Assembly: GCA_963733945.1 (NCBI GenBank) | Contig: CAVTFD010000021.1 | Coordinates: 1 to 64,000, forward strand | Length of the DNA stretch: 64,000 nt | Source: AP-15 sp963733945 | GTDB lineage: Bacteria; Pseudomonadota; Alphaproteobacteria; ATCC43930; CGMCC-115725 | Direction: 5' to 3' | Shown: positions 36,125 through 44,822 of the stretch, piece after piece | Layout of the letters: each line of letters opens with the position of its first letter | Numbering within the stretch: the first letter of the stretch is position 1 | Program-made: the position numbers and the translations under genes | Notes under the pieces: model-generated | The model's database searches: none | Told to the model about the DNA's origin: nothing | Seen by the model: only the letters and a program-made list of their open reading frames with translations

Positions 36125-36273
36125 ATCTTCATTCCCGCGCGGGTGTCTGGCGTCGTTGCCGGCCGCCGTCGTCATCATTTAGCACACTTTACCCGGTGCA
36201 GGGCCTTTGGGCGGCTCGCGCTCAGCGCTCCTGCTCATTTTTTGTGCGATGCATTCTAGATGGTCATTATTCA

Positions 36274-36287
36274 TTGCTTTAAAGCAA
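36274..36287. promoter_or_regulatory. Perfect 14-base palindrome between DUF169 and cupin genes
   Basis: TTGCTTTAAAGCAA is a perfect palindrome at 36,274-36,287 in the divergent promoter region. A 9-base direct repeat TGCGATGCA flanks it at 36,245 and 36,300. It is a candidate operator for both directions. Confidence 0.45.
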
Positions 36288-36356
36288 GAATTTTTCTGTT
36301 GCGATGCAGCATAACTCGGGGATAATTACCGACAGGCAGGGATAAGAGGTCCGGAC

Positions 36357-36773
36357 ATGACCGACACATTGTTTACGCACCAGAAAGCGAATGCTCCCGA
36401 GGCCCGGTACGCCGAGGACGGCCTGCGGGCCTTTTTCGCCTACCGCGACATGGGGATCATCGACGCAACCCATGGCAGATTGCGCGTCCAGCTGGTCCGC
36501 GCCGCGCGCAAGGCCTCGGAGGCCAAGGGCGGCACCGGCTTTCATATGCACACTGCCGATGTGCATGTCGTCTACATGGTCCGCGGCTGGGCCAAGTTCG
36601 ACTATGACGGCGTCGACACCCTGGTCGAGGCTGGAGATTGCGTGCACCAGCGGCCCGGCATCGTCCACAATCTCTATGACTGGTCGGACGATATGGAATT
36701 CATGGAGATCATCGCCCCGGCCGATTTCGTGACAACCGAGATCACGCAACCGGCCGTGGTCGCCGCGCGCTAG
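36357..36773 (+). CDS. Cupin domain protein
   Basis: A 138-residue single-domain cupin. Metal ligands are visible in GFHMHTADVHVVYMVRGWAK (motif 1) and DCVHQRPGIVHNLYDWSDD (motif 2). Such small cupins may act on ring-cleavage or dicarbonyl compounds or as binding proteins. Substrate unknown. It is divergent from the DUF169 gene and ends 33 bases from phaZ, which converges on it. Confidence 0.88.
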   Translation: MTDTLFTHQKANAPEARYAEDGLRAFFAYRDMGIIDATHGRLRVQLVRAARKASEAKGGTGFHMHTADVHVVYMVRGWAKFDYDGVDTLVEAGDCVHQRPGIVHNLYDWSDDMEFMEIIAPADFVTTEITQPAVVAAR

Positions 36774-36805
36774 CGGGCAGGGCACTCCCCACCAGCGGAC
36801 GCGCC

Positions 36806-38020
36806 TCAGTCGCTGGCGTAGACGACGCTTCTGAGCATCGGATAGATATAGCTGCTCCAGCGATGCCCGTTGAAGACGCCGTAGTGGCCGACGCCGGTCT
36901 GCACATGATGGCGCTTCATGTAGGGCCGTAGGCCGGTACAGAGCTCCTGGGCGGCGAGCGTTTGACCGACCGCGCAGATGTCGTCGCGTTCGCCTTCGAC
37001 CGTGAACAGCGCCGTGCGGCGGATGGCCCGCGGATCGATGCGCCGTCCCCGCCATTCGAGTTTGCCTAACGGCAGAGCGTGCTCCTGGAACACCCTTTGT
37101 ACGGTCTGCAGATAGAATTCGGCCGGCAGATCCATCACCGCCAGGTATTCGTCATAAAATTTGCGGATCGCCGCCGCCTTTTCCCCTTCGCCATTGGCGA
37201 TATGGCAGAACAGGTCCATCTGCGCCTTGACGTGCCGGTCAAGGTTCATGCTCATAAACGCGGCAAGCTGGGTGAAACCGGGATAGACGCGCCGCCAAGC
37301 GCCGTTATAGCGCCATGGGACGGTATCGATCAGGTGGCGTTCGAACCAGCCGATGGGCCGGCTCGTTGCCAGCCGATTGACCTCCGTCGGGTTGATCCGG
37401 GTATCGATCGGGCCAGCCATCAGGGTCATGCTGCGCGGCTGCGCCGGATGACTGTCTTCGGCCATGATAGCGACCGCCGCCAGTGCGGCGACGCAGGGCT
37501 GGCAGACCGCGACGATATGCGCGCCGGGGCCCAGCACTTCGAGGAAAGTAATAACGTGTTCGATGAAGTCGTCGAAATCAAAGCTGCCGTGTTGCAGCCC
37601 GATGTCGCGAGCATTGTGCCAATCAGTGATATAGACGTCGTGCTCGGAGAGCATCGTGCGCACCGTGCCGCGCAGCAGTGTGGCAAAATGTCCTGACATC
37701 GGCGCCACCAGCAGCACTCGCGGCTGCGGCGCCGGAATATCTTTTTCAAAGCGCAGCAGGGTGCAGAACGGCGTCCGATGAACCGCAACCTCGCGCACTG
37801 CGACCGGCTGGCCGGCGACCTCGACCTGGTCGATGCCAAAGGCCGGGCGGCGGTGGCTCAACCCGGTGCGCGCGATCAGTTCATAGAGGGCGTGGAAAGC
37901 CCGATGCACCACATTGCGGGAAATTCCGGGCAGCGGGTGCGTCAGCCCCGCGGCAGCAATATTAGCCAAGGAGCGCAGTGGCGCGACCGAGTTGGTGTAG
38001 GTTTGAAAATTCTGGTACAT
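36806..38020 (-). CDS. phaZ: Intracellular polyhydroxyalkanoate depolymerase PhaZ
   Basis: The 404-residue enzyme mobilises storage PHB granules. The nucleophile motif is AHIVAVCQPCVAALAAVAIM, in which Cys replaces the usual lipase serine as in Ralstonia-type PhaZ. Other family features include PLRSLANIAAAGLTHPLPG and the C-terminal TVEGERDDICAVGQT and VGHYGVFNGHRW. No signal peptide is evident, as expected for the intracellular type. Confidence 0.94.
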   Translation of the reverse strand: MYQNFQTYTNSVAPLRSLANIAAAGLTHPLPGISRNVVHRAFHALYELIARTGLSHRRPAFGIDQVEVAGQPVAVREVAVHRTPFCTLLRFEKDIPAPQPRVLLVAPMSGHFATLLRGTVRTMLSEHDVYITDWHNARDIGLQHGSFDFDDFIEHVITFLEVLGPGAHIVAVCQPCVAALAAVAIMAEDSHPAQPRSMTLMAGPIDTRINPTEVNRLATSRPIGWFERHLIDTVPWRYNGAWRRVYPGFTQLAAFMSMNLDRHVKAQMDLFCHIANGEGEKAAAIRKFYDEYLAVMDLPAEFYLQTVQRVFQEHALPLGKLEWRGRRIDPRAIRRTALFTVEGERDDICAVGQTLAAQELCTGLRPYMKRHHVQTGVGHYGVFNGHRWSSYIYPMLRSVVYASD

Positions 38021-38161
38021 CGTCCTGCGCCATCCGCTCTTCGGCCAAACTGCAGAGATTAGAGGATTTAATCGCTATGTGCGAGAAGGTTTGGCGCGGT
38101 GCCCGCGGGTGTGGGAGGATAGGTGGACGCCAGGTATCCATGCCATGAAAGGAGCACGGCA

Positions 38162-38815
38162 GTGGCCGAGGCCATATTGACGATCAGCAGCAAGAACTAC
38201 TCCTCCTGGTCGCTGCGCGGCTGGCTGTTGTGCAAGATGGCGGGATTGGAATTCGCCGAGCAGGCAGTGCCGGTCGACGACCCGTCTAACCGCGCCGAGC
38301 TGTTGCTACTGTCACCGTCGATCCTGGTGCCGTGCCTGACCCATGACGGAATCAGGGTGTGGGACACGCTGGCGATTGCCGAGTATCTCAATGAACTTAA
38401 GCCTAAAGCCGGGTTGTTACCGGCAAAGCGCGCGGCGCGCGCCCGCTGCCGCTCGATCTGCGGCGAGATGCATTCCGGTTTCGGCAATTTGCGCTCGGCC
38501 TTGCCGATGAACCTCAAGGCGCGCCACCCCGGTTTCAAGGTATGGGCGGGAGCGCAGGCCGATATCGACCGTATTGCGACGATCTGGCGCGAATGCTTTG
38601 CCGAGAATGGCGGGCCGTATTTGTTCGGGACGTTGACGATGGCCGACGCCATGTATGCGCCCGTCGTAACCCGCTTTCAGACCTACGACGTTAAACTCGA
38701 TCACGACTGCAGTGCGTATTGCGAGCGCATCATGGCGTTACCAGACATGATCGCCTGGCGCGAGGCCGCGCTGGTCGAGCCCGACGAACTCGAAGAACTC
38801 GACATGGAGTTCTAA
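38162..38815 (+). CDS. Glutathione S-transferase family protein
   Basis: A 217-residue GST starting at GTG after AAAGGAG. The N-terminal thioredoxin fold opens with LTISSKNYSSWSLRGWLLCK, whose NYSSWSLR segment is typical of a bacterial GST subgroup. The C-terminal helical domain contains ENGGPYLFGTLTMADAMYAP. Substrate unknown. It is divergent from phaZ. Confidence 0.9.
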   Translation: MAEAILTISSKNYSSWSLRGWLLCKMAGLEFAEQAVPVDDPSNRAELLLLSPSILVPCLTHDGIRVWDTLAIAEYLNELKPKAGLLPAKRAARARCRSICGEMHSGFGNLRSALPMNLKARHPGFKVWAGAQADIDRIATIWRECFAENGGPYLFGTLTMADAMYAPVVTRFQTYDVKLDHDCSAYCERIMALPDMIAWREAALVEPDELEELDMEF

Positions 38816-39030
38816 GCGCGACGTGTCGGTGACGACTGCCCTGCGCTGACGTGTGCCGTGCAGCCGGGATCGCCCTACCCACGAGTTGACGCGGGCAACC
38901 GTTTCTGCCCGGTCCGCATCGCTTCCATGCTCAGCCACCCCTGCCCCGTTGTGTTAAAAGGATGTGCCCAGCTCTGAGGCCGGGCGCAAATGATGATCGG
39001 CGCCAGGGCGTCGTCGAGGAGCAAGTTTCG

Positions 39031-40179
39031 ATGTCCAGTACCACGCCGCTTTCCGGCCTCGTTGTGATCGAGATCGGTCAGAGTGTTGCAGCGCCTTATG
39101 CAGGCATGATCCTCGGCGAACTCGGCGCCGAGGTAATCAAAGTCGAGAACCCGCGCACCGGCGACGCCGCCCGCGGCTGGGGCCCGCCCTTCGCAGAAGG
39201 TGCTGCAACCTGCTTTCACGCGGTCAACCGAGCGAAGCATGGCATCACCATCGACCTCGCCGATCCGGCCGAAGTCGAACAGTTGAAGGCGCTGATCCTC
39301 GGCCGCGCCGATGTCGTACTTCACAATCTCAAATTCGGCGCGCTCAACCGTTACGGTCTGTCGGCTGAAGTGCTGACCGCCCAGAAGCCGAGCCTCGTCT
39401 ATTGCAATCTCGGCGCATTCGGCGCTGTCGGGCCGCTGCGTGAGCGACCCGGCTACGACCCGCTGATGCAGGCCTATGGGGGCTTGATGAGCCTGATGGG
39501 CGAGGACGGGCGACCGCCGGTGCGAGTCGGCGTGTCGATCGTTGATCTCGCCACCGGGATGTGGTCGGTGATCGGCATTCTCGCGGCCCTGCAGGAACGT
39601 GGGCGCACCGGTCGGGGCGGGGTGGTGGACACCTCTCTCTATGAGACAGCACTCGCCTGGATGACGATCCCGATCGCGGCCTATCTAGTCAATGGCGAGA
39701 TCCCGACGCGCCAGGGATCAGGGGTCGACATGATTGTGCCTTACCAAGCCTTTGCCGCGGCCGATGGCTACATTATGGTGGCGGCCGGCAACGACAATTT
39801 GTTTCGCCATCTGTGCTCGGCGATCGCCCGCCCCGGTCTCGTTGAGGACCCGCGCTTCCGCACCAACAAGGACCGGGTGGTCAACCGCCAAAGCCTGATC
39901 TCGATTCTCGAAGATATTTTCGCGGCCGAGCCGATCGCAACCTGGGCAGCCAAGCTCGATGCGGCCGGAATCCCGAATGGCCCGATGCAAACTGTCGACC
40001 AGGTGGTCGCTGATTCGCAGACCGCGACCCTCGGCCTGATCCAGCGTTTGTCGGTGAATACCCCACCCCGGCCACTGTCCTTGGTGGGCCTGCCGCTATC
40101 CTTCGACGGCATCCGCCCGCCGTTCGCCAAATCAGCCCCGGCCCTCGGGGAAGACAACATCGAAATACTCGGCGGTTGA
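39031..40179 (+). CDS. Class III (CaiB/BaiF-type) CoA-transferase
   Basis: The 382-residue protein starts after GAGGAG and reads LSGLVVIEIGQSVAAPYAGM then ILGELGAEVIKVENPRTGD, the classic N-terminus. The catalytic Asp lies in the RPGYDPLMQAYGGLMSLMGE region. These enzymes move CoA between acyl groups, often in carnitine, bile acid or aromatic acid metabolism. The stop overlaps the start of the following lipoprotein gene by one base. Confidence 0.93.
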   Translation: MSSTTPLSGLVVIEIGQSVAAPYAGMILGELGAEVIKVENPRTGDAARGWGPPFAEGAATCFHAVNRAKHGITIDLADPAEVEQLKALILGRADVVLHNLKFGALNRYGLSAEVLTAQKPSLVYCNLGAFGAVGPLRERPGYDPLMQAYGGLMSLMGEDGRPPVRVGVSIVDLATGMWSVIGILAALQERGRTGRGGVVDTSLYETALAWMTIPIAAYLVNGEIPTRQGSGVDMIVPYQAFAAADGYIMVAAGNDNLFRHLCSAIARPGLVEDPRFRTNKDRVVNRQSLISILEDIFAAEPIATWAAKLDAAGIPNGPMQTVDQVVADSQTATLGLIQRLSVNTPPRPLSLVGLPLSFDGIRPPFAKSAPALGEDNIEILGG

Positions 40180-40790
40180 TGACCATCTGCCGACGAGGAA
40201 GCCTCCCCCTCGTTTTTGGCGCGGTGCTAAGCGCATGCTCCCAGTTCGCTGCACCGGGATCCCCGCCAAGCGCCGGAGGCAAAGCCCCCGTGGTCGAGGT
40301 ACGCGAGCACTTGTCAGGACGGTTTATCGCGCTGGTCGGTCCAAGAGCACAGCATGCGCCACCTTATCTCGGCACTCCAGGGACCAACTTTTATTGCCTG
40401 CGCAGCTTCGTCGATCGCAAAACCGGCGAGACTGCCGATCAGCTCTATGTTTCCGACAGCTATGATGGGGCCGAACGCGATTGGGACGCCGCACGCGACG
40501 ACGCGGGGCGCGCGCGGGTCTTTATCCCGATCAGCCGCGACGAAATCACTTGCGACGACGGCTGTTCCTATGTCGAGGAATTCGCCGCCAATATCCCCGA
40601 AAGCGAGTTGCGGGCAAGCCCGACGGGCTTATCGGTGATCTTCACCGACCATGCCGGCGACGAGAAGACGATCAACGTGTCCGCCGCACAGATCGCGGCG
40701 CAGCTCGCCGCCGTCGATGCCCAGCAAAATGCGGCGCAGTCTCCCGCCGCGTCAGCCGAGCCGCCGTTCGCGGCGGTTCACCAGCCGTAA
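40179..40790 (+). CDS. Putative lipoprotein of unknown function
   Basis: The 203-residue product has a short signal peptide with a lipobox LSAC (Cys about residue 20) and a Pro/Gly linker. A soluble domain contains paired cysteines (NFYCLRSF and ITCDDGCSYVEEF). The last 40 residues are Ala/Gln-rich. I recognise no named family. It is translationally coupled to the CoA-transferase and its end overlaps the convergent membrane-protein gene by 13 bases. Confidence 0.75.
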   Translation: MTICRRGSLPLVFGAVLSACSQFAAPGSPPSAGGKAPVVEVREHLSGRFIALVGPRAQHAPPYLGTPGTNFYCLRSFVDRKTGETADQLYVSDSYDGAERDWDAARDDAGRARVFIPISRDEITCDDGCSYVEEFAANIPESELRASPTGLSVIFTDHAGDEKTINVSAAQIAAQLAAVDAQQNAAQSPAASAEPPFAAVHQP

Positions 40791-41092
40791 TAGGAGGCCT
40801 CGGCTCGTTCGATCCCGTCCTGCAAGTCGACCTCGCATGACGGCGAGGACGGTTTGGTCAGCTCGACCGCTCCAGCGCAGCTCGGATCGTGCCGCGGAAT
40901 GACAGCGCCCACGAGCATTGCTTGGTGCGGTGAGGTCCCGTGCAGCGAGGCCAGGGCTTGAACCCCGGCGAACAGCGCCACGAAGACGATCGCGACCACC
41001 CAGGCCGAGGCGATCACCCGCCAACCGCCCAAATAGCGCTCTGCAAACCCCCGCTCGCCCTCTTCCTCGATGTAGTCCGGCATAGCAAACAC
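40778..41092 (-). CDS. Small single-helix membrane protein, hypothetical
   Basis: A 104-residue protein with an acidic N-terminus (MPDYIEEEGERGFAERYLGG), one transmembrane helix (about 27-48; VIASAWVVAIVFVALFAGVQ) and a soluble tail with two Cys. Codon use is ordinary. A second ATG at 41,083 is also possible. An AT-rich inverted repeat lies upstream at 41,197-41,217. Function unknown. Confidence 0.6.
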   Translation of the reverse strand: MFAMPDYIEEEGERGFAERYLGGWRVIASAWVVAIVFVALFAGVQALASLHGTSPHQAMLVGAVIPRHDPSCAGAVELTKPSSPSCEVDLQDGIERAEASYYGW

Positions 41093-41196
41093 CTACACGC
41101 TCTTGCTGCAACGCAATATGTAGGCAAATACCTCCGACCCAGATAGGCCACCCCCGGCATGGCTGCCTTGCGCATCTCATATACGTGAATAATGAT

Positions 41197-41217
41197 TATG
41201 CACGAAATTCATAATAG
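41197..41217. promoter_or_regulatory. ATTATG-N9-CATAAT inverted repeat
   Basis: A perfect 6-base inverted repeat in a short AT-rich patch about 105-125 bases upstream of the 41,092 start. It could be a regulator site, but arms are short and no consensus fits well. Confidence 0.25.
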
Positions 41218-41236
41218 AATGCGCTGCCATAGCCGC

Positions 41237-41446
41237 TCAGCCGCGTCGGGCGGCGTGCAGCACGTTTTCGCATAGGATGAGGGCAAAGCCCGCGAACAGC
41301 GCGATCCCGCTGAAGCGCGGCGCGCTCTGCCACCAGGGTCGGGTCGCCCCCGATATGGCGATCCAGATGGCGAGCGCGGCAGAAAACCGCGCGTCCTCGA
41401 CGAACAGGCCGAGGATTTCATGCCCGATCGCTTTGATCCGGTCCAT
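41237..41446 (-). CDS. Small membrane protein next to COG4280 gene
   Basis: The 69-residue protein MDRIKAIGHEILGLFVEDAR has two short hydrophobic segments (AALAIWIAISG and IALFAGFALILCENVLHAA). It lies 12 bases after the COG4280 membrane-protein gene on the same strand, so the two are probably one unit. No named family is recognised; it may be a subunit or stabiliser of its neighbour. Confidence 0.65.
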   Translation of the reverse strand: MDRIKAIGHEILGLFVEDARFSAALAIWIAISGATRPWWQSAPRFSGIALFAGFALILCENVLHAARRG

Positions 41447-41458
41447 CGAACCCGCTCC

Positions 41459-42217
41459 TCAAGCTCCCAGCGACAGTGCAGCCTGGCGGCGGACGCGTCG
41501 AATTGCCCCAACATTGAGCAGGGCAACGGCCAGGAAGCCGGCAACCAGCCCGAGCACCGACAGATCACCGCCAGGCCATTGGACGCCGTAGCCTTCGCCG
41601 ATCCAAAAGGTGCCAAAGCTCGACAGCATGACGCCGACTGCGAATTTGAGCATGTTTTCCGGCACCCGCGCCAATGGTCGGTGCAGCACCAGCCCGACTG
41701 CCGCCACCAACGCGGCTGCTGCCAGCGCACCGACAGTCGCCGGGACCAGTGCGCCGCCGACAGCGCCTATCGCAATGACGATGAACACGACCTCGATCCC
41801 CTCCAAGCTCACCGCTTTAAAGCTTGTCGCGATGCCAAGCGGGTCCCATTTGCGGGCTTCCCTGGGCGCACCTCGCAAGGTCTCAGTTTCGCTCGCGTAA
41901 TTAGCCATCTCATCGCGCAGCGCGATGACCCCGCCGGCGCGCAAAACCGCCTTGCGCAGCCAGCGCATCCCGAAGAGCAGCAGCAAGACACCGATCGCGG
42001 TCTGCAGCGAGGCGAGCGGGAGCAGCTGGAGCTCTGCGCCGAAGACAGCGACGAGCGCCGCCAACAACGCCGCCGCCAAACCCGCACCAAAAAGTGCCGG
42101 CCGCCATCCGCGAACCGAGCCGACCGCGAGCACAATGGTCAGGGCCTCGACGCATTCGACCGACGAGGCCAAGAACGAGGCCAACAGAACGGGGAGGGAA
42201 TGGACAACGTCGATCAT
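41459..42217 (-). CDS. COG4280-type integral membrane protein with duplicated ExxE helices
   Basis: The 252-residue protein has about six to seven membrane helices in two similar halves. Each half starts with S-x-E-x-x-E: SSVECVEALTIVLAVG (about residue 17) and SLEGIEVVFIVIAIG (about 130). This resembles paired metal-binding motifs in cation permeases such as FTR1, but no full match to a transporter family is claimed. I chose the ATG at 42,215-42,217; an upstream ATG at 42,280 lacks similarity to a membrane start. Confidence 0.78.
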   Translation of the reverse strand: MIDVVHSLPVLLASFLASSVECVEALTIVLAVGSVRGWRPALFGAGLAAALLAALVAVFGAELQLLPLASLQTAIGVLLLLFGMRWLRKAVLRAGGVIALRDEMANYASETETLRGAPREARKWDPLGIATSFKAVSLEGIEVVFIVIAIGAVGGALVPATVGALAAAALVAAVGLVLHRPLARVPENMLKFAVGVMLSSFGTFWIGEGYGVQWPGGDLSVLGLVAGFLAVALLNVGAIRRVRRQAALSLGA

Positions 42218-42357
42218 CGCTCTCGATGCCTGGCGGGTAATCACACCGAAGAGAGATGGTGCGCTGCCTCGGTACCACAAATGGCGCTAACATGCCGGTA
42301 TGCCGTTGAGCGCTGGCCGTTGCCAGATCGCGGCGGAATTGGAGGAGTAGTCGGGCG

Positions 42358-43134
42358 ATGACCAACGAAGCTCACGACAGTCTGATTCGCGATCAGTTCA
42401 CCCGCCAGGCGACACCGTTCAGCACCGCGACGCCGATTACCGACGCCGGCGCGTTGAAGATGATCGTCGAGGCTGCCGCGCCGGGGCCGGAAGACATATT
42501 GCTCGATGTCGCTTGCGGCGGCGGCATCGTCGTCTGCGCCTTTGCTCCCCATGTGCGCCATGCGACCGGTATCGACATGACGCCGGCGATGCTCGATCGC
42601 GCCCGCGGCTTCGCGGCCGAAAAAGGGATCGCCAACGTCACATGGCGGGAAGGCGATGTCGCTTCTTTGCCCTGGCCCGAAGCGTCATTTACGATTGTCC
42701 TCACACGTTTTGCCGTGCACCACTTCCAAGACCCCTCCGCGGTATTGCGCGAGATGGTGCGGGTCTGCGCGCCAGGCGGCCGGATCGTCGTGATCGACAC
42801 CTGCGCCTCGGCCGACCCCGCCAAGGCCGCAGCGTTCAACCGGCTCGAAAAACTGCGCGATCCCTCGCACGCGCGCGTGCTGCCGTTGGCCGAGTTGAAG
42901 GGTCTGTTCACCAGCGCCGGCCTCGCCGAGCCGCAAGCAAGCTTTTACGAAATGCGCGACGAGGTGAAGAATTTGTTGGCGCGCTCGTTCCCGAACCCGG
43001 GCGACGAGACCAAAGTCACCGAGATGTTCGTTGCCTCGGTCGCGGACGATCGCCTCGGCATCCCGGTATGCCGCGACGGCGACCGCCTCGAATACGCCTA
43101 TCCGGTGGCGATCCTCACCGCGCGGCGGAACTAG
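42358..43134 (+). CDS. SAM-dependent class I methyltransferase (UbiE-like)
   Basis: The 258-residue enzyme has motif I LLDVACGGGIVVCAFAPHVR, motif II region GIDMTPAMLDRARGFAAEKG and motif III/post-III RMVRVCAPGGRIVVIDTC-like sequence. It follows GGAGGAG. The fold is typical for small-molecule or quinone methylation; substrate unknown. It is divergent from the COG4280 gene. Confidence 0.9.
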   Translation: MTNEAHDSLIRDQFTRQATPFSTATPITDAGALKMIVEAAAPGPEDILLDVACGGGIVVCAFAPHVRHATGIDMTPAMLDRARGFAAEKGIANVTWREGDVASLPWPEASFTIVLTRFAVHHFQDPSAVLREMVRVCAPGGRIVVIDTCASADPAKAAAFNRLEKLRDPSHARVLPLAELKGLFTSAGLAEPQASFYEMRDEVKNLLARSFPNPGDETKVTEMFVASVADDRLGIPVCRDGDRLEYAYPVAILTARRN

Positions 43135-43322
43135 AAGGAAATAGCACACTCGCGGCAAACACACGTGGTCCCTGTTGGATAAGGGACAACCCAACGCGCG
43201 CTTACGGCTGAAGATCCAATCGGGCGCATCTACGACTTGCACACCTACCCGCGAAATGCGCGAGACTATGCATCGCTAAAAAAGCTGGCTACTATCTCTC
43301 CGATCAACAACGGAGAGCACGA

Positions 43323-43733
43323 ATGGCACAAAGCTTTGAGACCTTCATAGATCAGGAGCGTGAGCGTCTTTCCAAAGAACGCAGCACGATCATCGCCCAG
43401 CAGCAAGCGCTCGCAGAGCAGCTTGCCACGATCGGCCGGGAACTCTCGGCGATAAACGCTTATGAAGCAGCCAAGCAGGGCAAGGGACCGTCTCAAACAC
43501 GACAGCGGCGTGCCCCGCAAGGCCGCCGAGGGAGTAAGCGAAACGCGTTGCTTGGAATTATCAAGAGCAATCCCGGCGGCCTCACTCGGGGGGAGATCCT
43601 CGAAAAAATGGGGCTCAAGGGCGACAAGTCCGGCGCCATGTCGGTATCGAACGCTCTTACCGCTCTGTCGAAGGCCAACCAAGTCGTAAGGCGCGACGGG
43701 AAGTACATTGCTCACGAAGGTATGACGGCATAG
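43323..43733 (+). CDS. Hypothetical protein: coiled coil plus winged-helix-like domain
   Basis: The 136-residue protein begins with a charged coiled coil (about 8-50; ERERLSKERSTIIAQQQALA). An Arg/Gln-rich linker leads to a helix-turn-helix-like C-terminal domain (IKSNPGGLTRGEILEKMGLK, SVSNALTALSKANQVVRRDG). The form suggests a DNA-binding protein, but the family is not recognised. A GGAG ribosome site precedes the ATG. Confidence 0.72.
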   Translation: MAQSFETFIDQERERLSKERSTIIAQQQALAEQLATIGRELSAINAYEAAKQGKGPSQTRQRRAPQGRRGSKRNALLGIIKSNPGGLTRGEILEKMGLKGDKSGAMSVSNALTALSKANQVVRRDGKYIAHEGMTA

Positions 43734-44132
43734 GCCTCAGCAGGCATTTCTACGTCCCTTTTTGTGGACATATGGGCACTGCACCAAGGTTGGGAGCTCT
43801 CAGGGACAACGCTGCGCCTTTGAATCACACAGGGGATACACCATCAGCGGTGCGCTTTGAGAGGTGCTCTATATTCGTCTCATCTGTCGCTTCGCGAATT
43901 TCTACAACGGCACCGGTGGTGGGCCCCGAATTGGGGCCAAGCATCCGGTTGGGCACGGGCAGTTCCGTCGTACCAAACGGACCGAATGGTGATGAAGAGG
44001 CCGCGACGGAATATCCACGGAAGGCGCAGATTGTGCGGGCGATCGCCGCGCGCTATCCTGTCTCCACAAAAAGAGGATTGCACCGAGGGTCAGCCATCCC
44101 ACGGAGCCGAGCAGAACGAAAGCCCGTTGAGT
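43734..44132. other. 399-base stretch before tRNA-Arg, no gene supported
   Basis: Short open frames here lack codon bias and protein features; one runs into the tRNA. It must include the tRNA-Arg promoter, but I cannot point to it with confidence. Confidence 0.5.
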
Positions 44133-44209
44133 GTCCCCGTAGCTCAGTCGGATAGAGCAACAGTTTCCTAAACTGTGGGTCGCGTGTTCGAGTCACGCCG
44201 GGGACGCCA
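44133..44209 (+). tRNA. tRNA-Arg (CCT)
   Basis: A complete cloverleaf: acceptor GTCCCCG pairing with CGGGGAC, D stem GCTC/GAGC, anticodon stem ACAGT/ACTGT around loop TTCCTAA (anticodon CCT), T stem GCGTG/CACGC with loop TTCGAGT, and an encoded CCA end. It reads the rare Arg codon AGG. Confidence 0.96.
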
Positions 44210-44274
44210 TGATTTCAATTGGGTTGGGCGACGCTGCACCATCGGACGCGCGGGTGAAGCGCAAGATGACGAGG

Positions 44275-44366
44275 TGGCGGAGGGGATGAGATTCGAACTC
44301 ACGATAGGGGTTTAACCCTATAACGGTTTAGCAAACCGCCGCCTTCAGCCACTCGGCCACCCCTCC
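44275..44366 (-). tRNA. tRNA-Ser (GCT)
   Basis: A class II tRNA of 92 bases. The acceptor is GGAGGGG with partner CCCCTCC and an encoded CCA. The anticodon stem GCGGT/ACCGT holds loop TTGCTAA (anticodon GCT). A long variable arm and a T loop TTCGAAT follow. It is convergent with tRNA-Arg 65 bases away. Confidence 0.96.
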
Positions 44367-44546
44367 ACCGATGAGTGGGGTCGACACGGCGCATGCCCAT
44401 ACGTTCTAGCCGCCGTCCGGCGCCGAGTCAATTCGACCGCATGCCCTGCCCGCCTATAGGCAACCGCCGGGTGGTTACGAGCACGAGTTGCTGCGCCGGT
44501 TGGGGTTGCGCTTGACAACAGCGCTGTCCGCTCGTTGCATCGGCGA

Positions 44547-44765
44547 ATGAACGAGCCTCCGTATCCGTCGCCGCGAAAGCGGGAGCAACGGGCAGCGCGC
44601 AACGAACGGCTGGCCCAGGCGTTGCGCGACAATCTGCGTCGGCGCAAGGAACAGGCGCGGGTGCAGGCCGAGCGCGCGCCCGATCCGGCCGATGTCCGCG
44701 ACGGCTTGAGCGGCGCACCGCTCTCCGGTAAAACCGACCGCCACGGCGGGACGACCGCCGATTGA
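44547..44765 (+). CDS. Small basic conserved protein upstream of murA
   Basis: A 72-residue, strongly basic protein starting MNEPPYPSPRKREQRAARNE, with a helical segment RLAQALRDNLRRRKEQARVQ. Similar short Arg/Lys-rich proteins are usual just before murA in Rhodospirillales-type genomes. Function unknown. It sits 57 bases before murA in the same direction. Confidence 0.7.
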   Translation: MNEPPYPSPRKREQRAARNERLAQALRDNLRRRKEQARVQAERAPDPADVRDGLSGAPLSGKTDRHGGTTAD

Positions 44766-44822
44766 TGGCTCGCTGCCGCCCCGGGACCACCTGGGTGATC
44801 GGCCGCGCGCAGAGCCGAGGCG

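Noticed and set aside
34457..36259. 600-codon plus-strand frame across the hydrolase and DUF169 genes
   Set aside because: It is the reverse complement frame of two well-supported genes; composition (His, Arg, Asp-rich) is typical of a GC shadow.
41186..41217. Fur box upstream of the small membrane-protein gene
   Set aside because: GAATAATGATTATGCAC has partial likeness to the Fur consensus, but the second half does not fit and the gene has no iron link; kept only as an unassigned inverted repeat.
43168..43187. GTCCCT-loop-AGGGAC hairpin after the methyltransferase gene as a terminator
   Set aside because: A stem of only 6 bases with no following T tract; insufficient for a Rho-independent terminator call.
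43772..44155. 127-codon frame before tRNA-Arg
   Set aside because: It runs into the tRNA, has no ribosome site and no protein-like composition.
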